Virus record (IMG/VR): IMGVR_UViG_3300021131_000034
Span: 1 to 32,247 of that record
Origin: a virus
Reading direction: 5' to 3' (one strand)
Length of the DNA stretch: 32,247 nt
The notes under the pieces are model-generated. The model did not search any database. It saw only the letters and a program-made list of their open reading frames with translations, and was not told the DNA's origin. Numbering within the stretch: position 1 is the stretch's first letter; every line of letters begins with the position of its first letter. Position numbers and translations under genes: made by a program. This document shows, piece after piece, positions 21,836 through 30,061 of this stretch.

Positions 21836-23080
21836 TTAGGCTGCAACACGGCAAGCAAGCTCAGGATACAAAGGAGCCCAACCGTATAGAACATCCAAAC
21901 GCGTAGGAATTGAGTCATTGTTAATGGTGTATTGACGGACAACACGCATTGACAATCCAATTTCCTTATCGCTTGCACGACCAGCAAAATGCACTCCTTC
22001 TGGCAGCTCAAGATCAGCCACAGCAACGCAAAATGCATTTTTGTGCATAACGATGTTTTGTGGTGACACAGTACCGGCAGCATTAAAAGGAGTCACCGTT
22101 GCAGTTGTGCTGGTTGAACCAATCAAGATACTGTTTTGGAATTGTCCACCCGTGATAATAGCAGGCGAAACAGTTACCGCAACACCACCAGTGGTTAGAG
22201 CAGCATTAGCCATCACAACAAAGTTACGCAATTTGCCAGAGCCATAAGCCTGACGATTCTGCGGGTTGGTAGCATAAACGCCTGCAATCTGGATTACATC
22301 ACCGGCATTCAGCGTAGCAGTGCTGGAAGCGGTTTTGATCGTGATTGTAGAGTTTTGAGCCCATCCAGAAGTCAAAGAACCGGTAAACGTTGTGGTGTTG
22401 GTTTGCAACGTCACAGAGCTTGAACCGAAGGTTTGATTCTGCACGTTCTGGTCAAGAAACCAGTTCATGCCGGATGAATCACGTCCCATCAAACCTTTTT
22501 CATACTGCTCGCTAATTTTTGTGGAAGGCATAAATAAACCTTTCAAAGAATCAACGATGGTTGCAGACGTAAAGGGTTCTACAATACAAGACCTACGACC
22601 GTCACGAGGAGCGCCTTCAGCATCAAGATAAGCCTGGGCGGTTAGATACGTGATAAGACCGGTCGGAGGCGTACCAGCAACACCCACGATGTTAGCGGTA
22701 TTACTTAAAGCGGTAGCCAAACCATCACGGTCAATCTTGTTCGCAATCGCAGCCACGGCAGGCTTTAATACACGATCACTAAACATATCTAAACTCAATG
22801 CCAAATCTTGCGTAGTAAATTGCGTATCTACGTGGAATTGAGTGCTTAACGTGACTGGCACTGAAGTCTCGTTAAAGTCTTCAACGTTCAAAGCCGGGCC
22901 AGTAGTACCAATAAAACGACCAGGTCTGCGGACGTTGACCGTATTACCGATCTTCGCACCAACCACAGCAAATTGGTCATCATAGTTACGATCTACGTTG
23001 TTGGTGAACGTTAATTGGTTCTCCAACACCATTAATGCTTCATTAGTAATTTTTGAAATAGTCAATAAATTATTCGACAC
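21836..23080 (-). CDS. Major capsid (coat) protein, P22 gp5-like HK97 fold, 414 aa
   Basis: The N-terminus matches the P22 coat family: ISKITNEALMVLENQLTFTNNVDRNYDD, then NVRRPGRFIGTTGP and TLSTQFHVDTQFTTQDLALSL. The central region contains the extra beta domain typical of this lineage, and the C-terminus ends with SMRVVRQYTINNDSIPTRLDVLYGW. Length is close to P22 coat (430 aa). It assembles around the scaffold encoded just upstream. Confidence 0.9.
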   Translation of the reverse strand: MSNNLLTISKITNEALMVLENQLTFTNNVDRNYDDQFAVVGAKIGNTVNVRRPGRFIGTTGPALNVEDFNETSVPVTLSTQFHVDTQFTTQDLALSLDMFSDRVLKPAVAAIANKIDRDGLATALSNTANIVGVAGTPPTGLITYLTAQAYLDAEGAPRDGRRSCIVEPFTSATIVDSLKGLFMPSTKISEQYEKGLMGRDSSGMNWFLDQNVQNQTFGSSSVTLQTNTTTFTGSLTSGWAQNSTITIKTASSTATLNAGDVIQIAGVYATNPQNRQAYGSGKLRNFVVMANAALTTGGVAVTVSPAIITGGQFQNSILIGSTSTTATVTPFNAAGTVSPQNIVMHKNAFCVAVADLELPEGVHFAGRASDKEIGLSMRVVRQYTINNDSIPTRLDVLYGWAPLYPELACRVAA

Positions 23081-23105
23081 GATAATTCCTTATAAAAAGT
23101 TTTGT

Positions 23106-23981
23106 TTACCTAATCTTCCCAGCACGTCTAGCTTCTCGCCACTGTGATGCCGTGCCGTGAAACTCACCATCTGAGCCCACGCCTGAATCAGCAGCGGAGG
23201 AGCTTGCACGTAATGGTTGAATAGGCGCAGGTGCTCTAGTTTTTTGAACAGTCTTGCTAGGTTCTTTAACATCAAACCTTGCTTCCAATCGCCCAATTTC
23301 ACGTAATGCTGCGGTAACAGACTTCTTAGATAACGCCTCGGCAATTTCAGGATTCTCGGCAAGGTGATATAGGATTTTAGGTCCTACGTCACTCTCAATA
23401 ATTGCATCACGCACCTGGTCAGAAACCATGACGTTACTGCTGGCAATCATTTCCTCGTAATCCGGCAATTCTGCTTTAGCGCTGGCTTGTCGTTTGTTCC
23501 ATGCTTCAACCACTTTTGCACGTTCCTCGGCAGCCTTAACTTCAGCTTCTTGCAATTTCATTTGCTTTACTGCGTTCTCCGCTGACCACTCACTTAGAGC
23601 CTTTGCGTATTCAAACGCATCGGTAAATTGTGAAGGTTGCGGTTCTTTATCTTCAAAAGTCTGAGCTTTAGGTGTGCTGGATTGCTCCAGAGCCTTTAGC
23701 TTTGTTTCCAACTCACTAGCCCTTAGTCGCTCGCGTTCAGCTTCCTGACGCGCCATTTCTCTTTGTTTAGTAAGCTCTGAAAACCGCTTTTCCAATTTGG
23801 GATTGGCTTTGCGCTCCTCTGTTACGGCCTCTTTTTCTGCTACGGGTTCACTCTGCTCGCTATCCTGAACCGGCTCTGATGGTTCATCAGCCACGGCTTC
23901 AGGTGCGTCAGCTAAACCTAAACGTTGTGCATAAAAATCGGCTGCATTCTCACTTGTTACTACATTTGATGCTTGTGACAT
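23106..23981 (-). CDS. Scaffolding protein, 291 aa
   Basis: Start chosen at ATG 23981 with GGAGG five bases upstream; a TTG four codons earlier overlaps that site and is unlikely. The protein is very charged and helical: an acidic region (EPVQDSEQSEPVAEKEAVTEE), a long coiled coil (residues ~60-180) and a basic C-terminal helix (ASQWREARRAGKIR). The basic end is the usual coat-binding part of scaffolds. Location between portal and coat, and length near P22 gp8 (303 aa), support the call. It should be absent from mature virions. Confidence 0.85.
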   Translation of the reverse strand: MSQASNVVTSENAADFYAQRLGLADAPEAVADEPSEPVQDSEQSEPVAEKEAVTEERKANPKLEKRFSELTKQREMARQEAERERLRASELETKLKALEQSSTPKAQTFEDKEPQPSQFTDAFEYAKALSEWSAENAVKQMKLQEAEVKAAEERAKVVEAWNKRQASAKAELPDYEEMIASSNVMVSDQVRDAIIESDVGPKILYHLAENPEIAEALSKKSVTAALREIGRLEARFDVKEPSKTVQKTRAPAPIQPLRASSSAADSGVGSDGEFHGTASQWREARRAGKIR

Positions 23982-23997
23982 GGATTCCTCCAAGAGT

Positions 23998-24021
23998 TTA
24001 CCTAGTGATCCTCACTAGTAA
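23998..24021 (-). other. Inverted repeat between accessory gene and scaffold
   Basis: CTAGTGA (24002-24008) and TCACTAG (24012-24018) form a perfect 7-bp stem with a 3-base loop. It extends by three A-T pairs if one C is bulged. It lies just ahead of the scaffold ribosome-binding site. No U-run follows, so processing, mRNA stabilisation or translational tuning is more likely than termination. Confidence 0.45.
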
Positions 24022-24050
24022 GGTTTACTGCAATTACTTAATCATAAGAA

Positions 24051-24542
24051 TTAACTTTGTGCATTTTTAATTTGTTTCAATTTTCTTGCTTCATTTTTAG
24101 CTCTAAGTCTGGCTATTTTTTCTTCTTGCTCTTTGTTTGTTTGCATATGTTTTGCTGGCCCCAAAGACCTCATTTCATGTGACATTTTAATATAATGTTC
24201 TGCATCAGATGGTTTAAAAACATTATGGACTAATTCATTTTGTTTTTCACCCTTAGAATGCCCACTAAATCTAATAGGATCAACAATATAACGACCTGTT
24301 TGAGGATCAGAAACTGTAACATAACTTGATGCACCTAATTTACTTCCAGAATGATTCACGTCAACATCAAAACCAAAATTTTTTAAATTTGTAGCAAATT
24401 TTTCTGCATGATGTTTTATGTAATTAGAATCATTAAATTTTCCAAATTCTTCATCCATTTCATCATAATTAGATTTTCCGCTTTTTTTATTCATTTCTTG
24501 ACGATTAAATTCTTCGCGGTTTTCACTAGTTACTGTTGGCAT
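24051..24542 (-). CDS. Accessory protein between portal and scaffold, 163 aa
   Basis: MPTVTSENREEFNRQEMNKK is a recurring N-terminus among small phage proteins near the portal. A middle segment (GASSYVTVSDPQTGRYIVDP, then IRFSGHSKGE) resembles a short substrate-like domain in which a Ser-Tyr strand is followed by an IR-S-H motif. The tail is very basic. The gene is clearly more AT-rich than portal and scaffold, suggesting separate acquisition. Function unknown. Its ATG overlaps the portal stop. Confidence 0.65.
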   Translation of the reverse strand: MPTVTSENREEFNRQEMNKKSGKSNYDEMDEEFGKFNDSNYIKHHAEKFATNLKNFGFDVDVNHSGSKLGASSYVTVSDPQTGRYIVDPIRFSGHSKGEKQNELVHNVFKPSDAEHYIKMSHEMRSLGPAKHMQTNKEQEEKIARLRAKNEARKLKQIKNAQS

Positions 24543-26674
24543 TATTGCACCTGTGGTGGTTGTGGAGCCTGTGCCATTACTGTTTGCACAGCCTGACCTG
24601 CTGATTGATATTGCTCTTGATTGCGCTTATCAATCTCCTTCTCAAGTCTAGCTGTATCCATATGATGCAAGAGCAGTTGCACAATTCCTTCAATTTCTGA
24701 CTTATTCTGACTCGTAATAGACCGTGTATTCTGGTCGTTAACCTTAACCTGTGCGTTTGTCTCAGTATCGTGAGCCTTAGTAGTCTGTTTAAGCATTTCA
24801 CGACTAAGTGCGCCTTGTTCTTTAATCGCAGATACCTGAGCCCCGTATTTAAGATCGAGAGCCATCGTTTGTATTTGTTGTTGCAATTGTTGGATAGTCT
24901 GCTGACTTTGTGCCAGTTGCATTTGCACTTGGGGCGGTATGTCAGATTTAGGATCAAGTTGCGCTAGCGGATTAGATGCTGCCAAACGATCCGCAATGAC
25001 ATCAGCACCAGGAAAATCCATATTCCTAAACACCAAGTCACCGGCCAGTTGGAATAATTGTTGATTACTAGATATTAACGGCATCATCGCGGTAACAGCT
25101 TCTTGACGCTTGGAGTTAAAGCCTGGGCCTGTATCCATCACCACATCGTATTCGCCCACTGTAAGGTCGTTTAATACACGATTAACGCCATTTGCATCAG
25201 CAGTTTGTTGGTTTACAGTGACAAGTTCATGTTTTCCATCGTCACCAATAATCCGCATAACGCGTTCAGTATCATAGATTTTAGGTATTAAATCTAAAAT
25301 AATCTTGCCTGTCCAACGTAGTGACCTGGTCAAATTATCGTAAAAGTTATAATTGGTCATGTCTGACTGCTGCTGCTGACCATTAATAGCCTTACCGCTG
25401 ATATTGCCTTGTTGCAGTTGTGCAGGGTCAAATATACCTAATACTGACTTTAAATCATTGTCAATAACGCCCATCGCGCCCATTACACCAGTCGGAGGCG
25501 GTTCTGGTTGCAATCTTTGAGGAGCTGGTGCAGGCACGCCTTCGATATCTTTTTGTTTGTATCTGAGTAATGGATAAGCCTTAATGTTAGCGTTTGCCCA
25601 CTCACTTTCGTGACCTTCGTCCTGACCTTCAGCCATTATCCACTTAGCCTTGGGAGCCAGAGCCACGGATTCAGTCAGTGCGGTTTGCCAAAAGTTATAC
25701 ATGCGCTGTGGGTCTTTGGCATTTCTGACAATGCCGTACTTTTTACGTTTATTCTCAACAATTAATTGCTGACCGTAAACAGGAACAATCGGTATATAAC
25801 GACCAGACCAAACGCCTTCTTCGAGAATCTCCATACCGGTCATCTTAGCCCAATGGATTTCTTTTTTATAGCTGTCGCGCTTATCAATAATATTAACGCC
25901 GATACGTTTTAAATGAGGATTTTTGTTGTAGTCATCTTCATACAACTCTGAGCCATCCTCAAACATTAACAGTTTCGTAGGAGTTCTAACCGTATAAAAA
26001 TACTCAGCAATACGGATATCCTCTCGCATCACCCATTCAGCGTTTGAATCGCCGTTACCACGTAAAGTAAATCCCGCACCATCGTCAGCACCAGGATAAA
26101 GTTTACGGAACAAATCCTTTGGTATTACCTCAGTGACCATGCACTTTTCAGCGTCAGAACCATCAGGCAGCACTGAATTAGGATCAAAATAAACAGTAAA
26201 CGGGTTAGTAATCTGTTTTATGTAAATTTCTTGGTTAAAGGTTTTGTCGCTAATGTAATCAGTGCATACGCGAAAATAACCCCAACCCATTCTGACAGCA
26301 AAATCAAAAGCATTGTCATAGGCCTGATCCGCGTCTGATTGCACCTCAATATGCCTAAAAATGCCTGAAATGATCTCAGCGACCTTCTCATCAGACTGAG
26401 TATTCATGCCATGACACTTCATTCTAGGTCGTTGCTGACGTTGCTGATTTGTAATTTGACGAACAAAAGGATCAATTTTGTTGATCGTCAAGCATGGCCT
26501 AGCCTCTAAAGTCCGCGAGTTTTGAATCTCCACAGGCCACTGGTCACCAGCTGCGAATTTTAAATCCTCAAGTGCTTCGGATCGGTTCGTAGAGTCCGCA
26601 TCCGAGGCTAATCGTAAGAATTGTTTAGCTTCCTCGATACGACTGTCAAAATCATCTTCTCTATCATCTGCCAT
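24542..26674 (-). CDS. Portal protein, P22 gp1-like, 710 aa
   Basis: The family opening is clear: FDSRIEEAKQFLRLASDADS, then LKFAAGDQWP, CLTINKIDPFVRQITNQQRQ and IEVQSDADQAYDNAFDFAV. A helical Gln-rich barrel region lies near the C-terminus (residues ~585-640, SQQTIQQLQQQIQTM). Twelve copies form the ring through which DNA enters. Length is close to P22 portal (725 aa). The gene starts one base after the large terminase stop. Confidence 0.9.
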   Translation of the reverse strand: MADDREDDFDSRIEEAKQFLRLASDADSTNRSEALEDLKFAAGDQWPVEIQNSRTLEARPCLTINKIDPFVRQITNQQRQQRPRMKCHGMNTQSDEKVAEIISGIFRHIEVQSDADQAYDNAFDFAVRMGWGYFRVCTDYISDKTFNQEIYIKQITNPFTVYFDPNSVLPDGSDAEKCMVTEVIPKDLFRKLYPGADDGAGFTLRGNGDSNAEWVMREDIRIAEYFYTVRTPTKLLMFEDGSELYEDDYNKNPHLKRIGVNIIDKRDSYKKEIHWAKMTGMEILEEGVWSGRYIPIVPVYGQQLIVENKRKKYGIVRNAKDPQRMYNFWQTALTESVALAPKAKWIMAEGQDEGHESEWANANIKAYPLLRYKQKDIEGVPAPAPQRLQPEPPPTGVMGAMGVIDNDLKSVLGIFDPAQLQQGNISGKAINGQQQQSDMTNYNFYDNLTRSLRWTGKIILDLIPKIYDTERVMRIIGDDGKHELVTVNQQTADANGVNRVLNDLTVGEYDVVMDTGPGFNSKRQEAVTAMMPLISSNQQLFQLAGDLVFRNMDFPGADVIADRLAASNPLAQLDPKSDIPPQVQMQLAQSQQTIQQLQQQIQTMALDLKYGAQVSAIKEQGALSREMLKQTTKAHDTETNAQVKVNDQNTRSITSQNKSEIEGIVQLLLHHMDTARLEKEIDKRNQEQYQSAGQAVQTVMAQAPQPPQVQ

Positions 26675-27961
26675 TTAGCCCATCCATGAAGCCATAGGTT
26701 GGTAAAAGTTCTTCTTTTTAACCGGTTTACGCGGTTCGTTAATCATTAATCCAATATATCTAAATGCGTCAGCACCATGACTGTAGTGGTCATGCAAGGG
26801 AGTCTTTGAAAATTGCTTGGTGTCAGGGTCTACCTCATACCGATAATGTCTCAAGCACTGCAGCCCCTGATGACAATTATCCCGATCAAACCAACAATTA
26901 CCAAATATCGTTCTCGCAGCATTAATGCTATCAACAATTGGCGTTTTGTCAATTATCCTCGTTTTATAACCGCTTGACCTGACTATTTCCTCAATACTTC
27001 GCCCATTACCAGCCAAAGTCTTGTTTTCAGCGTCATGCGGGAGCCACATCGTATCGTAGACATAACCAAAGGTTTGAAGCTCTGCGAGCCAACTGGTGAC
27101 CGTTCGTTGATTACCTTCAATGTATCTAATTAAATGATTTTCACCGCCAATAAACTGTAAAAACCAAATCGCCGTAGCATCGGACCATCCCAAATCCCAC
27201 ACCGTATGCACCGGTTTAGTAGGATCGTAGACCACTTTAGTGATACGCCCATCCAAGTCTGCAACCTGTATTTCTCTGGCAAATATGGCTCCATCCACGG
27301 TTTGCCGACACAAACCTTCCCAAACCGTGTTGTATTGCTCCACGTCTCTAGCGAGTAACGCATCTTTTTCAATGCGTAAGGTATCAGGCAGCCAAGGGTT
27401 ATCCGACCAGTTAATTTTTTGGACAATCGCATTATCGGGAGGATGAAGGACAAACCGCTGGTAAGTTTCGTCTGTTTCTAGCTCAGGGTTAAATGTTATC
27501 CACAGCTCTGATTCTTCTTTACGGATCGTAGGAATCAGCACGTTCCAGGACATTCTTGATACCGTTATGGCTTCCTCAACCCAACAGATATCTATACCTT
27601 CAAAGCTCTTAATATTAGCAATGTTGTTTTTCAGACCGGCAAAGTTAAACTCGGAGCCATTCTTACCGCGTATCGTATTCTGTGTGATTTCATAGAAACC
27701 ATTGAGCCCTAAAGCGTCAATCTGGTCACTCAGGAGCTTGTGTACGGAGTCTTTAATACTGGTTTGGTATTCACGCGCACACAGTATTCGCAGTGGCCTC
27801 TCAGCTGCTTTAATCAATAAAGCCCTAGACACACCCCAAGACTTAGCACCTCCACGCCCACCCCAAAGCACCCGATAGCGTTTTGATGTAGGCTGAAACA
27901 GGCATTCTAATTTTTCAGGAAATTCAGCCTGGCTAATTGCATTGCGAGTTTCACTGTCCAT
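26675..27961 (-). CDS. terL: Terminase large subunit (Terminase_3/PBSX type), 428 aa
   Basis: Packaging motor and nuclease. Walker A GGRGGAKS at residues 34-41, Walker B CWVEEA at 126-131 and the coupling motif ELWITFNPE at 152-160 form the ATPase. The nuclease has Asp256 in VWDLGWSDATA, with Asp261 nearby, and a final acidic residue in DHYSHGADAFRY. It overlaps the small subunit by 11 bases. At 428 aa it is shorter than P22 gp2 (499 aa), pointing to a different terminase lineage joined to a P22-like head. Confidence 0.92.
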   Translation of the reverse strand: MDSETRNAISQAEFPEKLECLFQPTSKRYRVLWGGRGGAKSWGVSRALLIKAAERPLRILCAREYQTSIKDSVHKLLSDQIDALGLNGFYEITQNTIRGKNGSEFNFAGLKNNIANIKSFEGIDICWVEEAITVSRMSWNVLIPTIRKEESELWITFNPELETDETYQRFVLHPPDNAIVQKINWSDNPWLPDTLRIEKDALLARDVEQYNTVWEGLCRQTVDGAIFAREIQVADLDGRITKVVYDPTKPVHTVWDLGWSDATAIWFLQFIGGENHLIRYIEGNQRTVTSWLAELQTFGYVYDTMWLPHDAENKTLAGNGRSIEEIVRSSGYKTRIIDKTPIVDSINAARTIFGNCWFDRDNCHQGLQCLRHYRYEVDPDTKQFSKTPLHDHYSHGADAFRYIGLMINEPRKPVKKKNFYQPMASWMG

Positions 27962-28301
27962 TCGGCTTTACAAATGTCACTTGTATGCCTGCCAGTGGTT
28001 CACCTTCTGCGCCTGTGAGTTCTTGCTTGACAGTCTCAGACCAACGCATCTGGGCTTTCGTCCACCAAATCATCGCCGTGGTATCGCCACCAGTAGCTTT
28101 CGCAAATAGTGTCTTAGCCACAGCTTTGCTTGACTTAGCCTTGCCTTGCACTAGCTCATCGTAATAATGCTTACGCAAGGTCTTATCATCAATGCCGATT
28201 AAAGAGCCAATTTGTTCTTGCGGTAAGCCTAAACCGCTAGCTTCCATAACGGTGCGCCTGGACACTTCCGTAGGTTTATGAGCAGGTGCGCCAACTTTCA
28301 T
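27951..28301 (-). CDS. terS: Terminase small subunit, 116 aa
   Basis: Residues ~10-45 contain a helix-turn-helix (EVSRRTVMEASGLGLPQEQI, then IGIDDKTLRKHYYDEL), followed by the typical oligomerisation helix (SSKAVAKTLFAKATGGDTTA) and IWWTKAQMRW. This binds the packaging start site and recruits the large subunit, whose gene it overlaps. Confidence 0.85.
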   Translation of the reverse strand: MKVGAPAHKPTEVSRRTVMEASGLGLPQEQIGSLIGIDDKTLRKHYYDELVQGKAKSSKAVAKTLFAKATGGDTTAMIWWTKAQMRWSETVKQELTGAEGEPLAGIQVTFVKPNGQ

Positions 28302-28318
28302 TTTATATACCGGAAAAA

Positions 28319-28507
28319 TTAAGCGTTAACTTGCTGATTTACGGCACTTTCCGCATCATTTGCCACTGAATTTGGTTTTACAACCGGCATCTGCGCTTGC
28401 ACTTGGGTTTGCACCTTCTTCATGATCTGCTGATGCACTCCCAAATGAGCTTCTAAAACTTTCCACAAATGCTCGATTTCTTCGACTGTATGCTCAAGCG
28501 TAATCAT
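28319..28507 (-). CDS. Hypothetical helical protein, 62 aa
   Basis: An acidic N-terminal helix (EHTVEEIEHLWKVLEAHLGVHQQIMKKV) is followed by a Gln/Asn/Val-rich tail. ATGA overlap with the basic protein upstream. No family recognised. Its position before terminase suggests a packaging or assembly role. Confidence 0.65.
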   Translation of the reverse strand: MITLEHTVEEIEHLWKVLEAHLGVHQQIMKKVQTQVQAQMPVVKPNSVANDAESAVNQQVNA

Positions 28508-28647
28508 TTCTTTGCCTTTTTCTTCATAGCTTCACGCTTTTCTGAATAAGCAATAGCCACGGCCTGCTTAATAGGCTTGCCTGCTTTGACCTCGGCTTCT
28601 ATGTTTTTCTTAAAAGCCTTCTTTGATGCGCTTTTCATTAACGGCAT
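28504..28647 (-). CDS. Basic DUF6496-like protein, 47 aa
   Basis: Short and highly basic: MPLMKSASKKAFKKNIEAEV, then KAGKPIKQAVAIAYSEKREAM and a poly-Lys end. The KQAVAIAYSEKR segment is a recurrent mark of this small phage family of unknown function. AAGGA precedes ATG. Part of that site pairs in a hairpin at 28656-28676, so its translation may depend on ribosomes finishing the upstream gene. Confidence 0.78.
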   Translation of the reverse strand: MPLMKSASKKAFKKNIEAEVKAGKPIKQAVAIAYSEKREAMKKKAKK

Positions 28648-28677
28648 GATAAATCCTTTTTATGGCGGTTAAAAAGT

Positions 28678-29136
28678 TTAGACCTGTGCTACGTGCAAAA
28701 TACCAAAATTAATTGTCAGCGCTTCAGATAATGATCCGGCCGACAAATTACTAATCACAATCGCAAAACTACCGTTAGCAACAGCTCCAACATTGATTGC
28801 ATACGTTATAGCATTAGCAGCTCCCGAAGCAATGGCTACAACTGGGATATCGTATAAACTTACCATTGAGTTAGTAACCACAAACGATGCTTCAGCGCCT
28901 GCTGCAATCGCGGTATTAAACGTAACAATCTGTCCACAAGATGCGTTAATCGTCACACCCGTAGATTTGCTAGTCAGCTGCGTAACCGTAGACGGCAGAT
29001 TAGCTGCGCCAGTCGTATATCCAATTTGACCGCCCGTAGCATTAACATAAACCATATCGCTATTAACGATATTTTGGTCTGCATATGCAACGCCAATTGC
29101 TTGTGTGTTACCAGTCGTGCTTGCTATTGTACTCAT
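28678..29136 (-). CDS. Decoration-like virion protein, 152 aa
   Basis: Beta-rich sequence with VTQLTSKSTGVTINASCGQIVTF-type strands and SLYDIPVVAIASGAANAITYAI. The Thr-Ser-Lys-Ser-Thr to Cys-Gly-Gln-Ile pattern recurs in phage structural proteins that coat capsids. It stands before the terminase genes. Function is inferred from pattern only. Confidence 0.7.
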   Translation of the reverse strand: MSTIASTTGNTQAIGVAYADQNIVNSDMVYVNATGGQIGYTTGAANLPSTVTQLTSKSTGVTINASCGQIVTFNTAIAAGAEASFVVTNSMVSLYDIPVVAIASGAANAITYAINVGAVANGSFAIVISNLSAGSLSEALTINFGILHVAQV

Positions 29137-29146
29137 TTAAACTCCT

Positions 29147-29404
29147 TTAGTTTTCAACAACACCACAAATATCCGCTTCATCAATAATCTGATAATCCTG
29201 ACCATCTATCCTATGCGTGGGCCACTTTAAATAATCGCCATTACCATACTTAATAAAATCACCCACCGCGCAATCATCAACTAATGCCCCAATTGCTATA
29301 ATCGTGCCTTCGTTGAATGATTCTGTATTCTTTACAATTAACACTTCCGATAATGTCCTCACTATCGGTTTTACCACTACTTTAGTTCTCAGTGGCTTAA
29401 TCAT
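29147..29404 (-). CDS. GroES-like co-chaperonin, 85 aa
   Basis: The chain follows the GroES fold: IKPLRTKVVVKP (1-13), a polar mobile-loop candidate at ~15-31 containing the hydrophobic patch EVLIV, then GTIIAIGA (33-40), AVGDFIKYGNGDYLK (46-60) and QDYQIIDEADICGVVE at the end, matching the family's closing strand. Bacterial GroES is about 97 aa. The missing residues fall where the roof hairpin would be, as in the T4 co-chaperonin gp31. It probably caps the host GroEL to help fold coat or another large virion protein. Its ATG overlaps the preceding stop. Confidence 0.85.
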   Translation of the reverse strand: MIKPLRTKVVVKPIVRTLSEVLIVKNTESFNEGTIIAIGALVDDCAVGDFIKYGNGDYLKWPTHRIDGQDYQIIDEADICGVVEN

Positions 29405-29631
29405 ACTGCCACCTTACGCGGTCTGCCACGTCTTTTAACCGTTCCTTCGCTTACCGAATTAATCATTTCTAAAGCCACTTCTTCAATTTCCGACCTAATA
29501 GTCTTAAAACAACCACACCAGTCATTGTGATGCTTAGAAACAGACTGAGGAAATCGTCTACAAGTGCCTAAAATGTCGTTTTTAGAAAAATACCGACAAT
29601 TACCACAAATACGTATAATTGAACCAGTCAT
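29401..29631 (-). CDS. Cys-cluster protein with AT-hook-like tail, 76 aa
   Basis: Start chosen at ATG 29631, with GGAG nine bases upstream; a longer frame from 29733 has no ribosome-binding site and would overlap the gene before it. Residues 8-42 hold ICGNCRYF, GTCRRFP and DWCGCF, a zinc-binding arrangement found in small phage proteins. The tail carries RRGRPRK, matching the AT-hook core that inserts in the minor groove of AT-rich DNA. A DNA-binding regulator or virion-associated factor is plausible. Confidence 0.75.
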   Translation of the reverse strand: MTGSIIRICGNCRYFSKNDILGTCRRFPQSVSKHHNDWCGCFKTIRSEIEEVALEMINSVSEGTVKRRGRPRKVAV

Positions 29632-29692
29632 TGCCAAATCTCCAGTTTGGTTGTGATTAGTGCTCGGCAGATGGCGGTCTGCCGTGGCACGA

Positions 29693-30052
29693 CTAGCACT
29701 TATCTTGCGCGTGTTCGTATCGTTGATGGTCATAAACGACTTTTTCGCCCATATGACCTTTCATTTCGCCCAAACGCCCATCATGGTGACCCATGTGGTG
29801 TTCATGACGTAGGCCAATACCATCTTGGTTTCCCATAGCAACACCACCTTCGATCGGCATTTTACGCTCGCCAGTCGTGTCGCTAGACAAAGCAGCGCGA
29901 GGAGCTTTAGCTCCTGTATGTGAAGGATAACCGTCACCTTCTTTGTCTTCCTTGGGAACGCGCACCATCTTTTCGCCAGATGAATCACGCGATTTTACGT
30001 GTTTAGGCATCTTTGCAGACTCGCCGTATCCGTAATGTTTGGCTTCTTTCAT
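29693..30052 (-). CDS. His/Gly-rich hydrophilic protein, 119 aa
   Basis: GGAG precedes ATG. The protein is highly charged without hydrophobic core. It carries KSRDSSGEKMVRVPKEDKEG in the first half and a His-rich stretch (HEHHMGHHDGRLGEMKGHMG) near residues 83-102. Probably intrinsically disordered and metal-binding. It directly follows the Dps-like gene, which may be functionally relevant. The family is not recognised. Confidence 0.7.
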   Translation of the reverse strand: MKEAKHYGYGESAKMPKHVKSRDSSGEKMVRVPKEDKEGDGYPSHTGAKAPRAALSSDTTGERKMPIEGGVAMGNQDGIGLRHEHHMGHHDGRLGEMKGHMGEKVVYDHQRYEHAQDKC

Positions 30053-30061
30053 AGCAGCTCC

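Noticed and set aside
29401-29733. Longer version of the Cys-cluster/AT-hook gene starting at 29733
   Set aside because: There is no ribosome-binding site and it would overlap the His-rich gene by 41 bases; ATG 29631 has a good GGAG.
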